Shown in pieces: positions 43,030-52,277 of a DNA stretch of 64,000 bases. Position 1 is the stretch's first letter; each line of letters begins with the position of its first letter. Source of the DNA: Shimia sp051201625. Its GTDB lineage: Bacteria; Pseudomonadota; Alphaproteobacteria; Rhodobacterales; Rhodobacteraceae. The translations under genes and the position numbers were made by a program. The notes under the pieces were generated by a model. That model worked only from the letters and a program-made list of their open reading frames with translations, was not told the DNA's origin and made no database searches. The stretch covers positions 2,728,001-2,792,000 of the forward strand of contig NZ_CP179203.1 in assembly GCF_051201625.1 (NCBI RefSeq). The letters run 5' to 3'.

Positions 43030-43428
43030 AATGTAATTCCCAGAAAAGGTTTTTTTATGAGACTAGATGGCACTCAAGGCAAATGTAAATGATATCTTTT
43101 GGGAACATGTTTACGTACCACTCTCTGTTTTGAAAATCCCAATCTCTGTCAATGGACGTATATAATACCGCGTGAGGGTGCCATGGCCCAGCGCGCCCCT
43201 ACCCCAACCCAATCTTTGGTTTGTAATCGCAGTCGTTGTAAGTTGTAGGAATATCGGAGACGTTACCACTCTCGCTGCACGGCATTTGTATAACTGGACA
43301 TGGGTAGTGATGATGCAGGTCTCACACCTACTTCATTATCAAATTGGAAAATGGACAGCTTTGTCTACTATATGTCTACTAAGTAAAAGCAGCACTATTT
43401 AGGCAACCATCTAAGTCATTGATTTATA
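43030..43428. other. Right end of the island, with paired TGTCTACTA motifs
   Basis: It contains the conserved Sel1 upstream region (43.03-43.11 kb) and the TGTCTACTA pair (43362-43381) that matches the pair inside the left end. No gene. Confidence 0.5.
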
Positions 43429-43504
43429 TGGTGCCCCCACACGGACTCGAACCGCGGACCTACTGATTACAAATCAGTTGCTCTACCAGCTGAGCTATAG
43501 GGGC
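43429..43504 (-). tRNA. tRNA-Thr (anticodon UGU)
   Basis: A 76-base tRNA with encoded CCA. The acceptor GCCCCTA pairs with TGGGGGC, discriminator A. The D-arm is GCTCAGCTGGTAGAGC. The anticodon arm ACTGA-TTTGTAA-TCAGT gives anticodon TGT. The T-arm is CGCGG-TTCGAGT-CCGTG. The 3' 46 bases are repeated at 31198-31243, so the gene is an integration target whose end was rebuilt by the element. Confidence 0.97.
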
Positions 43505-44023
43505 ACTAGAAAGGCGAGCCTTCCAGTCAAAAGCTTCGTGAGTCTCCCCCAACTCTCGGTACCGAATTCAATCCGGTCAAGATGTTTTTGTGCAGCACAC
43601 ATATACTGCAATACGGCGACTCATTACGCGTTCGGTGTGCTTGCTAACGTCTCTCTTCTTTCTCGTCAATCAGACTTTCACTCCGGCTGTGGAACCTGAT
43701 ACACTTCGCTAACTGCGCGACCTACATATCAGACTACAAACAGACATTGGCTGACGTACTATACTAACGGTTATAAATTTATATACGGATGCTAACTTTA
43801 CCGCAGCGCGCGCAGCGTGTCTTCTATCTTAGTTGACTTTTTTTTGGTCCCCCCGATTAGAAAATGTCACAACCCAGCTTCCGCGGACTGCTCGTTTCTG
43901 AGTTCACCAAAGAAGCTGGGTCCCCTCATTAAGCCTCGTTTTCCAACTGCATTGCTCAAAATGCGTGAATGCGTGCCGCCGGCAAAGAATACAATTCGCC
44001 GAGACCCAAACTTTGATATCTTG
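43505..44023. other. Intergenic, with a long stem at 43872-43921
   Basis: ACCCAGCTTC (43872-43881) and GAAGCTGGGT (43912-43921) form a perfect 10-bp stem with a 30-base loop. It could end the transcript of fbpB-type genes or be part of a small RNA. No open frame was supported. Confidence 0.4.
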
Positions 44024-45682
44024 CTACCGGTTTGCGCGAGCCAGCAAACTCACCGCCACAAGGCCAACTAAAACGATCATGATTGCTCCTGGGCTGGCAT
44101 CTCCCAAATTTTCCAAACTAGCTTGATCATGTACGCGGGTAGCCAATGTATCAAAATTAAATGGCCGCAACAGCATCGTCGCTGGCAGTTCTTTAACGCA
44201 ATCGACAAAAACCAAAAGTAATGCTGACCCTACGGAAGCACGAATTAGTGGGTAATAGACCTCGAACAAAGTTTGCCCGCGCGTTCGCCCCAACGAGCGC
44301 GCGGCCATCGCCAAGCTTGGTGAGACACGCCCCATCGCCCCGTCAGCTGCACCCTGCGCAATCGCAAAAAATCGCACGCAGTAGGCCAGAACCAATGCAA
44401 AGCTGGATCCAGTCAAGATTAAGCCAACTCGTTCTTGGGTAATCGCCTCGATAAGATCAGCAAGGCGGTGATCAACCACAGCCAGCGGTATTAGAATTCC
44501 GACTGCCAGAACCGCGCCTGGTGCTGCATACCCAATAGTTGTCAGAGGCAATAGCAAACGGGGCAGCATTTTCCCTGACAGGCGCACGCCGTATACTAAA
44601 AATACACCAGCAAACACCGTCACAAGTGCCGCAATGCCACCCACTCGCAACGTGTTCCACAGAGCGCGTAGCAAATCCGGATCTGTCCAACGCGCGGCGT
44701 TGTCCATCGCATGGCTCAGAATAACAACCATCGGCAGTACAAATCCCATCACAAACGGCAGCAAACAAACGAGGGTCGCTGCCCAGCCCCGAATACCCAC
44801 TATTTTGGTCTGTGTGGGTGGTCGATGCCGGGTCGATAAGCTGAAAAACTGAATTTTGCGTCGGCTGGTCTTTTCAAGAGTAACTAACAAGATCACCAAG
44901 ATCAGAACTACTGTAGCAATTTGTGCGGCACCCCCCGCATTGTTGCTCTCAAGCCAGACGCTAAAAATGCCCGTTGTCAGGGTTTGAACGGCAAAGTAAT
45001 CAACAGTGCCAAAATCATTCACTGTCTCCATCATAACGATAGCTGATCCAGCAGCAATCGCAGGGCGCGCCAAGGGCAGCCCAATTCGCCAAAACCTAGC
45101 AACCGCACCAGCACCGAGCGAGCGGGCCACTTCTTCTCCCTCACCCGACTGTTCACGAAAGGCGGCACGCGCCAAAATGTATACATACGGAAACAGTGCA
45201 ACTGACAATACGATCACGGCAGCTCCCATTGAACGGATTTCAGGGAACCAATAATCACGCGATGTCTGCCAGCCAAACAACCCTCGCAAACCGGTTTGAA
45301 CAGGACCCGCATACTCTAAAAAATCTACGAGGGCGTAAGCACCAACATAAGCTGGAATCGCCAAAGGCATTAATAAAGCCCATTGCAACCACCCAACAAA
45401 GGGAAACCTGTACCGCGTAACGAGCCAAGCCGTACCAGACCCCATGCATGCCGCCAAAAACCCAACAGACAACATCAAAATTAGTGTGTTGCTAAGATAC
45501 CGCGGCAGAGTTGTAGATATGAGATGTGGCCAAATATTATCGACCGGATGCAACGCCATCCAGAAAACTGCAAAGATTGGAGCAACCACAATTAACGCGA
45601 TCAGCGCGGCTCCAATTGACCAAGGGCTGATGCGTAAGCGAAGCACGGATACCGTGCGAGGTGTAGACTCAATCTGTCTCAT
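44024..45682 (-). CDS. Iron(III) ABC transporter permease, FbpB type (552 aa)
   Basis: An inner-membrane permease made of two fused MetI-type halves with about 12 membrane helices, as in FbpB/SfuB/AfuB iron transporters. EAA-type loops are seen twice: EVARSLGAGAVARFWRIGLPLARPAI and MAARSLGRTRGQTLFEVYYPLIR. Usual partners are the periplasmic FbpA and the ATPase FbpC; neither is in the window, so they are elsewhere or next to another copy. The length is typical. It is divergent from a sulfotransferase-like gene, 86 bases apart. First clear chromosomal gene right of the island. Confidence 0.9.
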   Translation of the reverse strand: MRQIESTPRTVSVLRLRISPWSIGAALIALIVVAPIFAVFWMALHPVDNIWPHLISTTLPRYLSNTLILMLSVGFLAACMGSGTAWLVTRYRFPFVGWLQWALLMPLAIPAYVGAYALVDFLEYAGPVQTGLRGLFGWQTSRDYWFPEIRSMGAAVIVLSVALFPYVYILARAAFREQSGEGEEVARSLGAGAVARFWRIGLPLARPAIAAGSAIVMMETVNDFGTVDYFAVQTLTTGIFSVWLESNNAGGAAQIATVVLILVILLVTLEKTSRRKIQFFSLSTRHRPPTQTKIVGIRGWAATLVCLLPFVMGFVLPMVVILSHAMDNAARWTDPDLLRALWNTLRVGGIAALVTVFAGVFLVYGVRLSGKMLPRLLLPLTTIGYAAPGAVLAVGILIPLAVVDHRLADLIEAITQERVGLILTGSSFALVLAYCVRFFAIAQGAADGAMGRVSPSLAMAARSLGRTRGQTLFEVYYPLIRASVGSALLLVFVDCVKELPATMLLRPFNFDTLATRVHDQASLENLGDASPGAIMIVLVGLVAVSLLARANR

Positions 45683-45768
45683 TATCCTTCACTTGCCTGA
45701 ATCTGGTTTCACTGTCCAGAAACGAAGATATAGTGTGGTGTTGAATCGTAACAAAACAGCAAGAGCCC

Positions 45769-46644
45769 ATGCAAATTGTACTCCACATCGGCGCCCATTT
45801 CACAAACGAGGAAAAACTGATCAACAGTCTCGCGAAAAATACCGAACTTTTGGAGGCACAGGGAGTATCGATCGCTCCACTGACATTCTACAACCAAAAA
45901 ATACGGAGCTTTGTGAACCACCCAGACGAGAAATTGACCCCACTCGGAATAAGGAAAGAGTTACTTGCTGATCTGACGCAGGAAAAATCACCGGACCGGG
46001 TCGTCATGTCCAACACCAAAATATTTGGTATTCCGAAGTTAGCCGTTCGCAACCACCTTATTTATCCAAACGCCGGGACGCGCTTGGAAACATTTGCCAA
46101 TATATTTCATAGCGAGGATATCGAAGTCTTTTTTGCAATCCGCAATCCCGCAACTTTTCTTCCAGCATTAATGAATGGCACATCGGTGCGCACCGTTGAC
46201 GAATTGACAGACGGCAGTCTCGCACTTTCACTGCGTTGGTCTGAGCTAATCATGCGCGTTCGAAACATCCTTCCCAACGTACCAGTTACTGTCTGGTGTA
46301 ATGAGGACACTCCACTAATTTGGGAAGCAATCTTGAGAGAACTCGCGGGCTTTGATCCAACGGTGCCAATATTGGGAGGCCTAGACCTGCTTGAGGACAT
46401 CATGTCCTCACAGGGATTAAGCCGCTTCAAAGACTATCTCAACGAGCATCCCGGCATGTCCGAGATACAAAAGCGTCGGGTTATCGCTGCTTTTCTTGAA
46501 AAGTTTGGCTTAGAAGACGAACTGGAAGAAGAGCTGGACTTGCAAGGTTGGACCGAAGAATTGGTTCAATCATTGACTGAAGCTTACGACGAAGATGTTT
46601 TCCTGATTGAGCGCATTCCTAGCGTAACCCTGATCACGCCGTGA
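45769..46644 (+). CDS. Sulfotransferase-like hypothetical protein (291 aa)
   Basis: A conserved hypothetical protein of a type common in Rhodobacterales. MQIVLHIGAHFTNEEKLINS resembles the start of P-loop sulfotransferase-like proteins (IGxHKTGTT-type), but the phosphate-binding TGT is replaced by FTNEE, so activity with PAPS is doubtful. IEVFFAIRNPATFLPAL corresponds to the 3'-phosphate-binding RNP region. The C-terminal third is helical and acidic (EDELEEELDLQGW). Its stop overlaps a GTG in frame with the following flavin-reductase gene, so co-transcription is likely. Confidence 0.65.
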   Translation: MQIVLHIGAHFTNEEKLINSLAKNTELLEAQGVSIAPLTFYNQKIRSFVNHPDEKLTPLGIRKELLADLTQEKSPDRVVMSNTKIFGIPKLAVRNHLIYPNAGTRLETFANIFHSEDIEVFFAIRNPATFLPALMNGTSVRTVDELTDGSLALSLRWSELIMRVRNILPNVPVTVWCNEDTPLIWEAILRELAGFDPTVPILGGLDLLEDIMSSQGLSRFKDYLNEHPGMSEIQKRRVIAAFLEKFGLEDELEEELDLQGWTEELVQSLTEAYDEDVFLIERIPSVTLITP

Positions 46645-46763
46645 AACCAGTGGCGATAGAGGTTCTCATCCCACAGTCACGAATTGAGTTTTTACCACCC
46701 CTTGAAACGCCATGCGACACGTCGCAAATGGAGCATAGTGCGCGATCTAGGATTCTTTTGAAC

Positions 46764-47261
46764 ATGTCACCCGAATTTGACCCATCTGTGGAAAACCAAC
46801 GCGTTTACCGTGACGCATTGGGTTGTTTTGCGACAGGCGTCACGGTAATTACAGTCCCAACTGCATCGGGGCCATTGGGCATGACTGCAAACTCTTTTTC
46901 GTCCATCTCGTTGGATCCGCCATTGGTGCTTTGGTCACCTGCCAAGAATTCACAACGCTACCCATTTTTTTCAGCCGCCAAAAATTTTGCAATCCACGTA
47001 ATGCGCGAGGACCAACTAGAACTGGCGCTTGAATTTTCGCGCCGAGGGGATGCATTCGATCAAGTAAACTGGACCTGTGATCATTATGGCGTCCCATTAA
47101 TTGAGGACTGCCTTGCGCGATTTGAGTGCAGCACCCACGCCATTCACGAGGGCGGCGACCATGCAATCATCGTTGGAGAGGTAACAAAGGTTGCGCTGAA
47201 CTCTGGCCATCCTCTTGTCTTTGCGCAACGCGCCTACGGATCATTCAAACCGCATGGATAA
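46764..47261 (+). CDS. Flavin reductase-like domain protein (165 aa)
   Basis: An FMN-binding split-barrel protein of the flavin reductase-like family, which supplies reduced flavin to oxygenases using NAD(P)H. Features: YRDALGCFATGVTVITV, then GPLGMTANSFSSISLDPPLVLWSPAKNS (FMN phosphate and ring contacts), FAIHVMRED and DHAIIVGEVTKV. The ATG at 46764 gives the family start; the frame opens from GTG at 46641 but those 41 residues look unlike the family. It may serve as a reductase for an oxygenase elsewhere. Follows the sulfotransferase-like gene. Confidence 0.85.
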   Translation: MSPEFDPSVENQRVYRDALGCFATGVTVITVPTASGPLGMTANSFSSISLDPPLVLWSPAKNSQRYPFFSAAKNFAIHVMREDQLELALEFSRRGDAFDQVNWTCDHYGVPLIEDCLARFECSTHAIHEGGDHAIIVGEVTKVALNSGHPLVFAQRAYGSFKPHG

Positions 47262-47567
47262 AAACAAGCGACACCGGGATTGTACCACCGTTGAGTGAAA
47301 GCGCTATGTGAAAACGGGTCGCGCAATCTAAAGGCCGCGTGTCTGTTTCATCAAAGGCGATCCCTATTAAGGTTTCCCAAACCGCCAGTTAGTTTACTTC
47401 CTTGCCAAAAGTCCGATGCATCTGGCAAAGTTTGAAGCCGCCAGTCAGGTCTTTCAATCGTGTGCACTGACCGATTTGATCAACCTCGATATCGGAACTG
47501 GATCACGTCTTATTGCGGATGCCCAAATGTGACCGCCTGTAGTTGAATGGTTAGGAAAGGATTTGAT
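47262..47567. other. No recognisable feature
   Basis: About 300 bases between the flavin reductase gene and acetate kinase. No frame or hairpin I would defend. It contains the ribosome site AGGAAAGG of ackA at 47551. Confidence 0.45.
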
Positions 47568-48752
47568 GTGAAAAAGCCAACTATCCTTGTTCTGAACACA
47601 GGCAGCTCTTCGATCAAGTACGCCCTGTTCGCAGCCCAAACCACCTTGCCTCGAATTATTCACGGTCAGATTGACCGCATAGGGTACCGCCCACAACACC
47701 ATTGCAACGGCATGACTCAGCCGTTGCCGATGCCACAAGAGGCCACCCACGCCAATATTCTCGACTGGCTGACGGGCCATCTACGCAATGAACATCCTGA
47801 ACTTCATATCATGGCTGCAGGGCACCGAGTTGTGCATGGCGGACAGTCTTTTAAGGGCCCAGTGATAGTTTCAGAGGACGTCGTAACAGCGCTTCAAAAA
47901 CTTGCACCTTTAGCTCCAGCACATCAGCCCCACAATTTGGCGGGCATAGCTGCGATTGCTCGACATTGGCCGCACGCACCACAAGTAGCCTGCTTTGACA
48001 CTGCGTTTCACCGTACGCAGCCCCGGATTGCGCAAATGTTTGCAATCCCAAGGCAGCTGACAAATGAAGGTGTTTTACGTTACGGCTTTCATGGCCTCAG
48101 TTATCACTACATCTCAACGCAACTGCCCAAGTATATCGAGCACCCAAAGGGCAAAGTGATTGTTGCCCACCTTGGAAACGGAGCGTCAATGTGCGCGATG
48201 CAGAACCAGCGCTCCATCGCAACAACAATGGGGTTTACAGCATTGGATGGGCTTGTCATGGGGCGGCGGTGCGGCGAGCTCGATCCTGGAGTGATCTTCT
48301 ATATGCTCCGCGAGTTAAACATGACTGTGGCTGAGGTAGAAGAGCAACTGGGTCGCAAGTCTGGTCTATTGGGCGTGTCGACAATTAGCTCTGATATGCG
48401 GGATTTACTTTTGTCAGAGGACCCCGCAGCAAAGGAAGCTGTGGATCTTTTCGTCTATCAAGCCTGCAAAAAAATAGGAGCCCTTGCCGCCGCGTTGGGC
48501 GGAATCGACGCGCTAGTTTTTACTGGTGGCATCGGTGAGAACAGCGCTCCAATCCGAGATCGCATTTTGCACAACTGTATATGGTTGGGATTTGAACCAT
48601 CCAACAAAGCCGAAATAGCTACTCCAGCTTGCTTGACAAAAGTAGGATCTAAGCCCAGCGCGCACGTCATCAAGACAGACGAAGAACGCATCATCGCCGT
48701 CCAAACCTGGAAAATTACAAACAACGCCACATCGCTAAGGGAATTGAGATAA
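47568..48752 (+). CDS. ackA: Acetate kinase
   Basis: Converts acetate and ATP to acetyl phosphate and ADP, reversibly, in the cytoplasm. About 394 residues, the usual length. ILVLNTGSSSIKYALF is the ASKHA phosphate-1 signature. AAGHRVVHGG carries a substrate-site Arg. CFDTAFHRTQP carries the Asp and His region. GFHGLSYHYIS and VIVAHLGNGASMCA hold phosphate-2 contacts. VFTGGIGENSAPIR is the adenosine loop. GTG at 47568 follows AGGAAAGG by 9 bases; ATG at 47547 has none. Normally paired with pta or a phosphoketolase; neither is next to it here. Confidence 0.93.
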   Translation: MKKPTILVLNTGSSSIKYALFAAQTTLPRIIHGQIDRIGYRPQHHCNGMTQPLPMPQEATHANILDWLTGHLRNEHPELHIMAAGHRVVHGGQSFKGPVIVSEDVVTALQKLAPLAPAHQPHNLAGIAAIARHWPHAPQVACFDTAFHRTQPRIAQMFAIPRQLTNEGVLRYGFHGLSYHYISTQLPKYIEHPKGKVIVAHLGNGASMCAMQNQRSIATTMGFTALDGLVMGRRCGELDPGVIFYMLRELNMTVAEVEEQLGRKSGLLGVSTISSDMRDLLLSEDPAAKEAVDLFVYQACKKIGALAAALGGIDALVFTGGIGENSAPIRDRILHNCIWLGFEPSNKAEIATPACLTKVGSKPSAHVIKTDEERIIAVQTWKITNNATSLRELR

Positions 48753-48809
48753 AAAATAATAGCTCTTGTGCTACTCGCAAAGCGAGAGACATTCTCGAAT
48801 TTTGAGCAA

Positions 48810-51800
48810 CTACAAGTCCACCTCAATCACCCCGTTTAGTTTAGCAGCACGGCTCTGACAAAGGATAACAAAACTTTCACGTTGCTTGGCAGATAAGACA
48901 AAGTCTCGGTGTTCAACTTTGCCAGAAATCAATCCACATTTGCAGACTCCGCAAATGCCGTCCGAACATTTGATATCCACATGCACCCCATTTTCCAACA
49001 AAACGTCTGTTGGAATTCTATCTGAAGGCACATTTAGTTCTCGACCATCTTTCAATCGGATTATGAAATCATGGTTCTCATACTCCGGTTTTTCCGGCAC
49101 GTTAAAGTATTCAAGATGCCTCGACCCATCCGGAAAACCCTGGCGCTCAGCTGCATCCATAACGCCTTCCATGAAATTTTCTGGTCCACATGTGTAGACA
49201 TGCCAACCACTTTTATAACCGCTCAAAACTTTGTCGAGGTTCGCACGTGTTCCCTGGTCAGAGAAATGAAAGTGCACTTTGTCCGCCCAAGGCATCGCTT
49301 TTAAGTCATTTTGGTATCCGGCTCCATCTTCTCGACTGGCCGAATAATGCAGGACAAAATCCGAATCGAGCTCATGCAAGCGATGCGCAAATGCTATCAT
49401 CGGCGTTATACCTATGCCGCCAGCCATTAAGAAAGTTTTGATAGCGGTTTCTTCCAGTTCAAAGTGATTTATGGGCTTACTGATAAACACCTTGCGTCCC
49501 TCATCAAAGATACGGTGCATCAAAAGGGATCCTCCTTGTCCTTTATCTTCGCGCAAAACGCCAATTTGATATCGAGAACTGTCGGCAGGATCACCTGACA
49601 TTGAATACTGACGCAGAAATCCTGGGGCGACTAACACGTCGAGATGAGCACCAGCTGTCCATTCAGGCAAAGGTTTTTTGTCAAATGAAGAAAACTCAAA
49701 TTTCGTTACTTTTGCAGTCATTTGTTCAACTTTAGTGACTTCAACCCGAATAACTGGAGCATCACCATTGACGCTATACTTGTGAACTACGGACATATCA
49801 CCTTCGGCGATACATCGCTTGTACTCCGTCGCTGAAACCATTGATTCATATGCTTTTATTCCAGTTTCTCTATCCATCAAAAACGGATACGGCCACGGAT
49901 GTGGCGCTAACGGCGCAGGATACACCGCCAAGGTTTGATCTTCATAGTGTAAGTCAAGATCTCGCTGAAGATTCCGCCTATTTAGCGGGTGCTTGGAGGG
50001 ACGATAGGCGCCATCGGCTTCAAGTTCGATGTCCCACCACCATTTTTTAACGTCATTAAGTCCACCGTTGCCAACCATGTCATCTAGTTTAGCAAGTGGC
50101 TTGGCCAATGATGGTATGTTCGATGCTGCCCACCGGAATGGTACCTCGGAAAACAATCCTTCAAGGTTCCACGGGCACGTTTTCATACATCGTCCACACA
50201 TGGCACCACCTTGTGTCGTTATCCTGTAAGTTGCGCATTTTTGACTGTCGGACTTCCAGATTTCGTAGCCGTTGAACATGAGCTTCGGGCCAGCTGTAAT
50301 TGCGCCACTTGGACACTCACGGGCGCATTTGTTACAATTTTCGCAGAAATTCTGAAGGCCAAAATCGATTGGAAGGTCATGATCCATCGGCATATCCGTT
50401 GTAACGACGCCAGATTTCAGGCGTGGTCCAAGATACGGATTCAGGATCACCTCTCCAATCCGGCTTACCTCTCCCAATCCACTCAGCAACAGCAAAGGTG
50501 GTTGCAGCACTTCTCCATCCATGACCGAGTGCGCTTTAGCATTGTAACCTATATTTCTGATTTGTTGAGCAATTACGCCCCCTAACAATGAAAACCTAAG
50601 GTATGCTCGCATAGACTGTGCCACTGAAATCCAATCATCTCCACTTGCACCCTCCATGGTTTCATAACCCTGATCAACGATCATGCTTATTGCCTGATCA
50701 TGCGGTGGATCAATTTCAGCGCCAGTCGCGTCATGACTGTACCAGGCCCACTCCGGGCAACGGCTCAGTCCTGCTGCATCGACGCCCAGAAAATACGTTG
50801 CTGCCTTTACATTGGCTGCATTTCGTTCCGAATTAGTTGGCTTTTGAACCTTGGATGGCTCTCCATCCTGCAGCAAAACCAACGCCCCTAACGCACGTCT
50901 TTGAGCAGAACTGGGTGCAGCCTTGCGTGCATAATAGCCCCCTTTAGCCCCGTTTTGCAGCGATTTTCCCATATCACCAAACTGAGCACGAGCGAACATA
51001 TCAGCCCGTTTCGGAACGCGTGCTACGCGGGACTCATCAATATAAGTCGTTGGCTCTTTGACCCGCTTCAAACGCTCAAATGGATGAGCACCATTAACAT
51101 AATCACGATTTCGATATGGATCACGATTCAATGCCGACTTTGAAAAGCCCTTACCCAGCCACCACGCCGGTCCTAGAGTACGGTACCAAGACTGCTCAGC
51201 CATAGGCTGAAGTGGTTCGTCATGTGCAAGCGACATATCCGTTGTGACCGCAGCTAACCCATATCGTCTCCCCAAATACGGCGCTACATAAGCGTTTCCG
51301 TCGTAAGCAAGTAAACCAGAGGCAACGCCCAGACAATTTAAGTCCACATCACTTGATGTCGCTGTGTGTGCCTTTGCATTGTATCCCAACAGGCGAATGT
51401 AGTTGGCGATTACCACTGCTGTCTCGGTCGCGCGCAAACAGGCTCGATGGTCTTGCGCATCAAGAATCCAATCGCTCCCCATTTCTCCACGTTCAGGATC
51501 ACGCCAGTGCTCCATCAACAGGACGATACAGTGATTCTGCGCTTCAATTCCTGAAGGCGGTGCCTCTATGCTCTCCTTGAGATCTGCCATGATAACATCA
51601 ATGCCGCTTGCAAGCGTCTTGGTTTGACGTGTCTTCAATGCGCTTTTGAGTCTGTCAATATCAGGGTTTAACCTAGGTAACTTAAGAACTGCCTCGTTTG
51701 GAACTGGTCCTACACCCACCATGGACGTGTCATTAAAATATCCAAAAGCTTTAAGATGATTAGTACGTTCAAGCGGGTTAACCGGCACATCCGACAAAAC

Positions 51801-52049
51801 CGTGTTGGTCAGCCCATCCCGGATCACATCCATCATCGCCTGAAATTCACCCATTGCATTTACAATACTGTCGGGGTTTTCGGGGCGGGAGAAACTCAAA
51901 GGTGCATCACCTTGCACTCTCGTTAGATCTGGCATAACGCCACGTTTTAATCTTTCCAGCGGATACGGCCCCATATGGACGGGCCGCGATTTGTCTGAAA
52001 AAAGTCTAAGTCCCATCCGCACCTTCGCACTCTGTTTTATATTGTTCAC
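48810..52049 (-). CDS. Fused reductive dehalogenase with flavin/2Fe-2S reductase (1079 aa)
   Basis: A cobalamin-dependent reductive dehalogenase of the respiration-independent type, with its electron source in one chain. Two related RdhA halves are seen: YNAKAH...PYLGRRYGLAAVTTDMSLAHD (about 225-285) and again YNAKAH...PYLGPRLKSGVVTTDMPMDHD (about 500-560). Two 4Fe-4S motifs follow: CENCNKCARECP and CGRCMKTCPW, with a fourth Cys in KCATYR. Then a phthalate-dioxygenase-reductase-like part: RQYSMSGDP (FMN), GGIGITPM (NADH) and CSDGICGVCKCGL (2Fe-2S). It lacks a Tat signal, so it is cytoplasmic. Layout as in BhbA-type dehalogenases of aerobes. The halogenated substrate is unknown. Confidence 0.9.
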   Translation of the reverse strand: MNNIKQSAKVRMGLRLFSDKSRPVHMGPYPLERLKRGVMPDLTRVQGDAPLSFSRPENPDSIVNAMGEFQAMMDVIRDGLTNTVLSDVPVNPLERTNHLKAFGYFNDTSMVGVGPVPNEAVLKLPRLNPDIDRLKSALKTRQTKTLASGIDVIMADLKESIEAPPSGIEAQNHCIVLLMEHWRDPERGEMGSDWILDAQDHRACLRATETAVVIANYIRLLGYNAKAHTATSSDVDLNCLGVASGLLAYDGNAYVAPYLGRRYGLAAVTTDMSLAHDEPLQPMAEQSWYRTLGPAWWLGKGFSKSALNRDPYRNRDYVNGAHPFERLKRVKEPTTYIDESRVARVPKRADMFARAQFGDMGKSLQNGAKGGYYARKAAPSSAQRRALGALVLLQDGEPSKVQKPTNSERNAANVKAATYFLGVDAAGLSRCPEWAWYSHDATGAEIDPPHDQAISMIVDQGYETMEGASGDDWISVAQSMRAYLRFSLLGGVIAQQIRNIGYNAKAHSVMDGEVLQPPLLLLSGLGEVSRIGEVILNPYLGPRLKSGVVTTDMPMDHDLPIDFGLQNFCENCNKCARECPSGAITAGPKLMFNGYEIWKSDSQKCATYRITTQGGAMCGRCMKTCPWNLEGLFSEVPFRWAASNIPSLAKPLAKLDDMVGNGGLNDVKKWWWDIELEADGAYRPSKHPLNRRNLQRDLDLHYEDQTLAVYPAPLAPHPWPYPFLMDRETGIKAYESMVSATEYKRCIAEGDMSVVHKYSVNGDAPVIRVEVTKVEQMTAKVTKFEFSSFDKKPLPEWTAGAHLDVLVAPGFLRQYSMSGDPADSSRYQIGVLREDKGQGGSLLMHRIFDEGRKVFISKPINHFELEETAIKTFLMAGGIGITPMIAFAHRLHELDSDFVLHYSASREDGAGYQNDLKAMPWADKVHFHFSDQGTRANLDKVLSGYKSGWHVYTCGPENFMEGVMDAAERQGFPDGSRHLEYFNVPEKPEYENHDFIIRLKDGRELNVPSDRIPTDVLLENGVHVDIKCSDGICGVCKCGLISGKVEHRDFVLSAKQRESFVILCQSRAAKLNGVIEVDL

Positions 52050-52277
52050 CCAGCATCTATTTCTAGCAAGCTAAGAGCAAGGGGACTGAGGTTCTGATGT
52101 TTCATTATTAAAATGAATTTAGCCCAAACCGTCGACCCTTCGGGTGACAGTTTATCCTATGAACACAGCTAAAATGATACCCTGTTAGGCCCGAGACGTA
52201 AGACGGCAAGGTCAGCAAGCCGGATAAATCGTCAATACCAATTTACAAAACTAAAACGTTTAGCGAGCCCACTCAGT

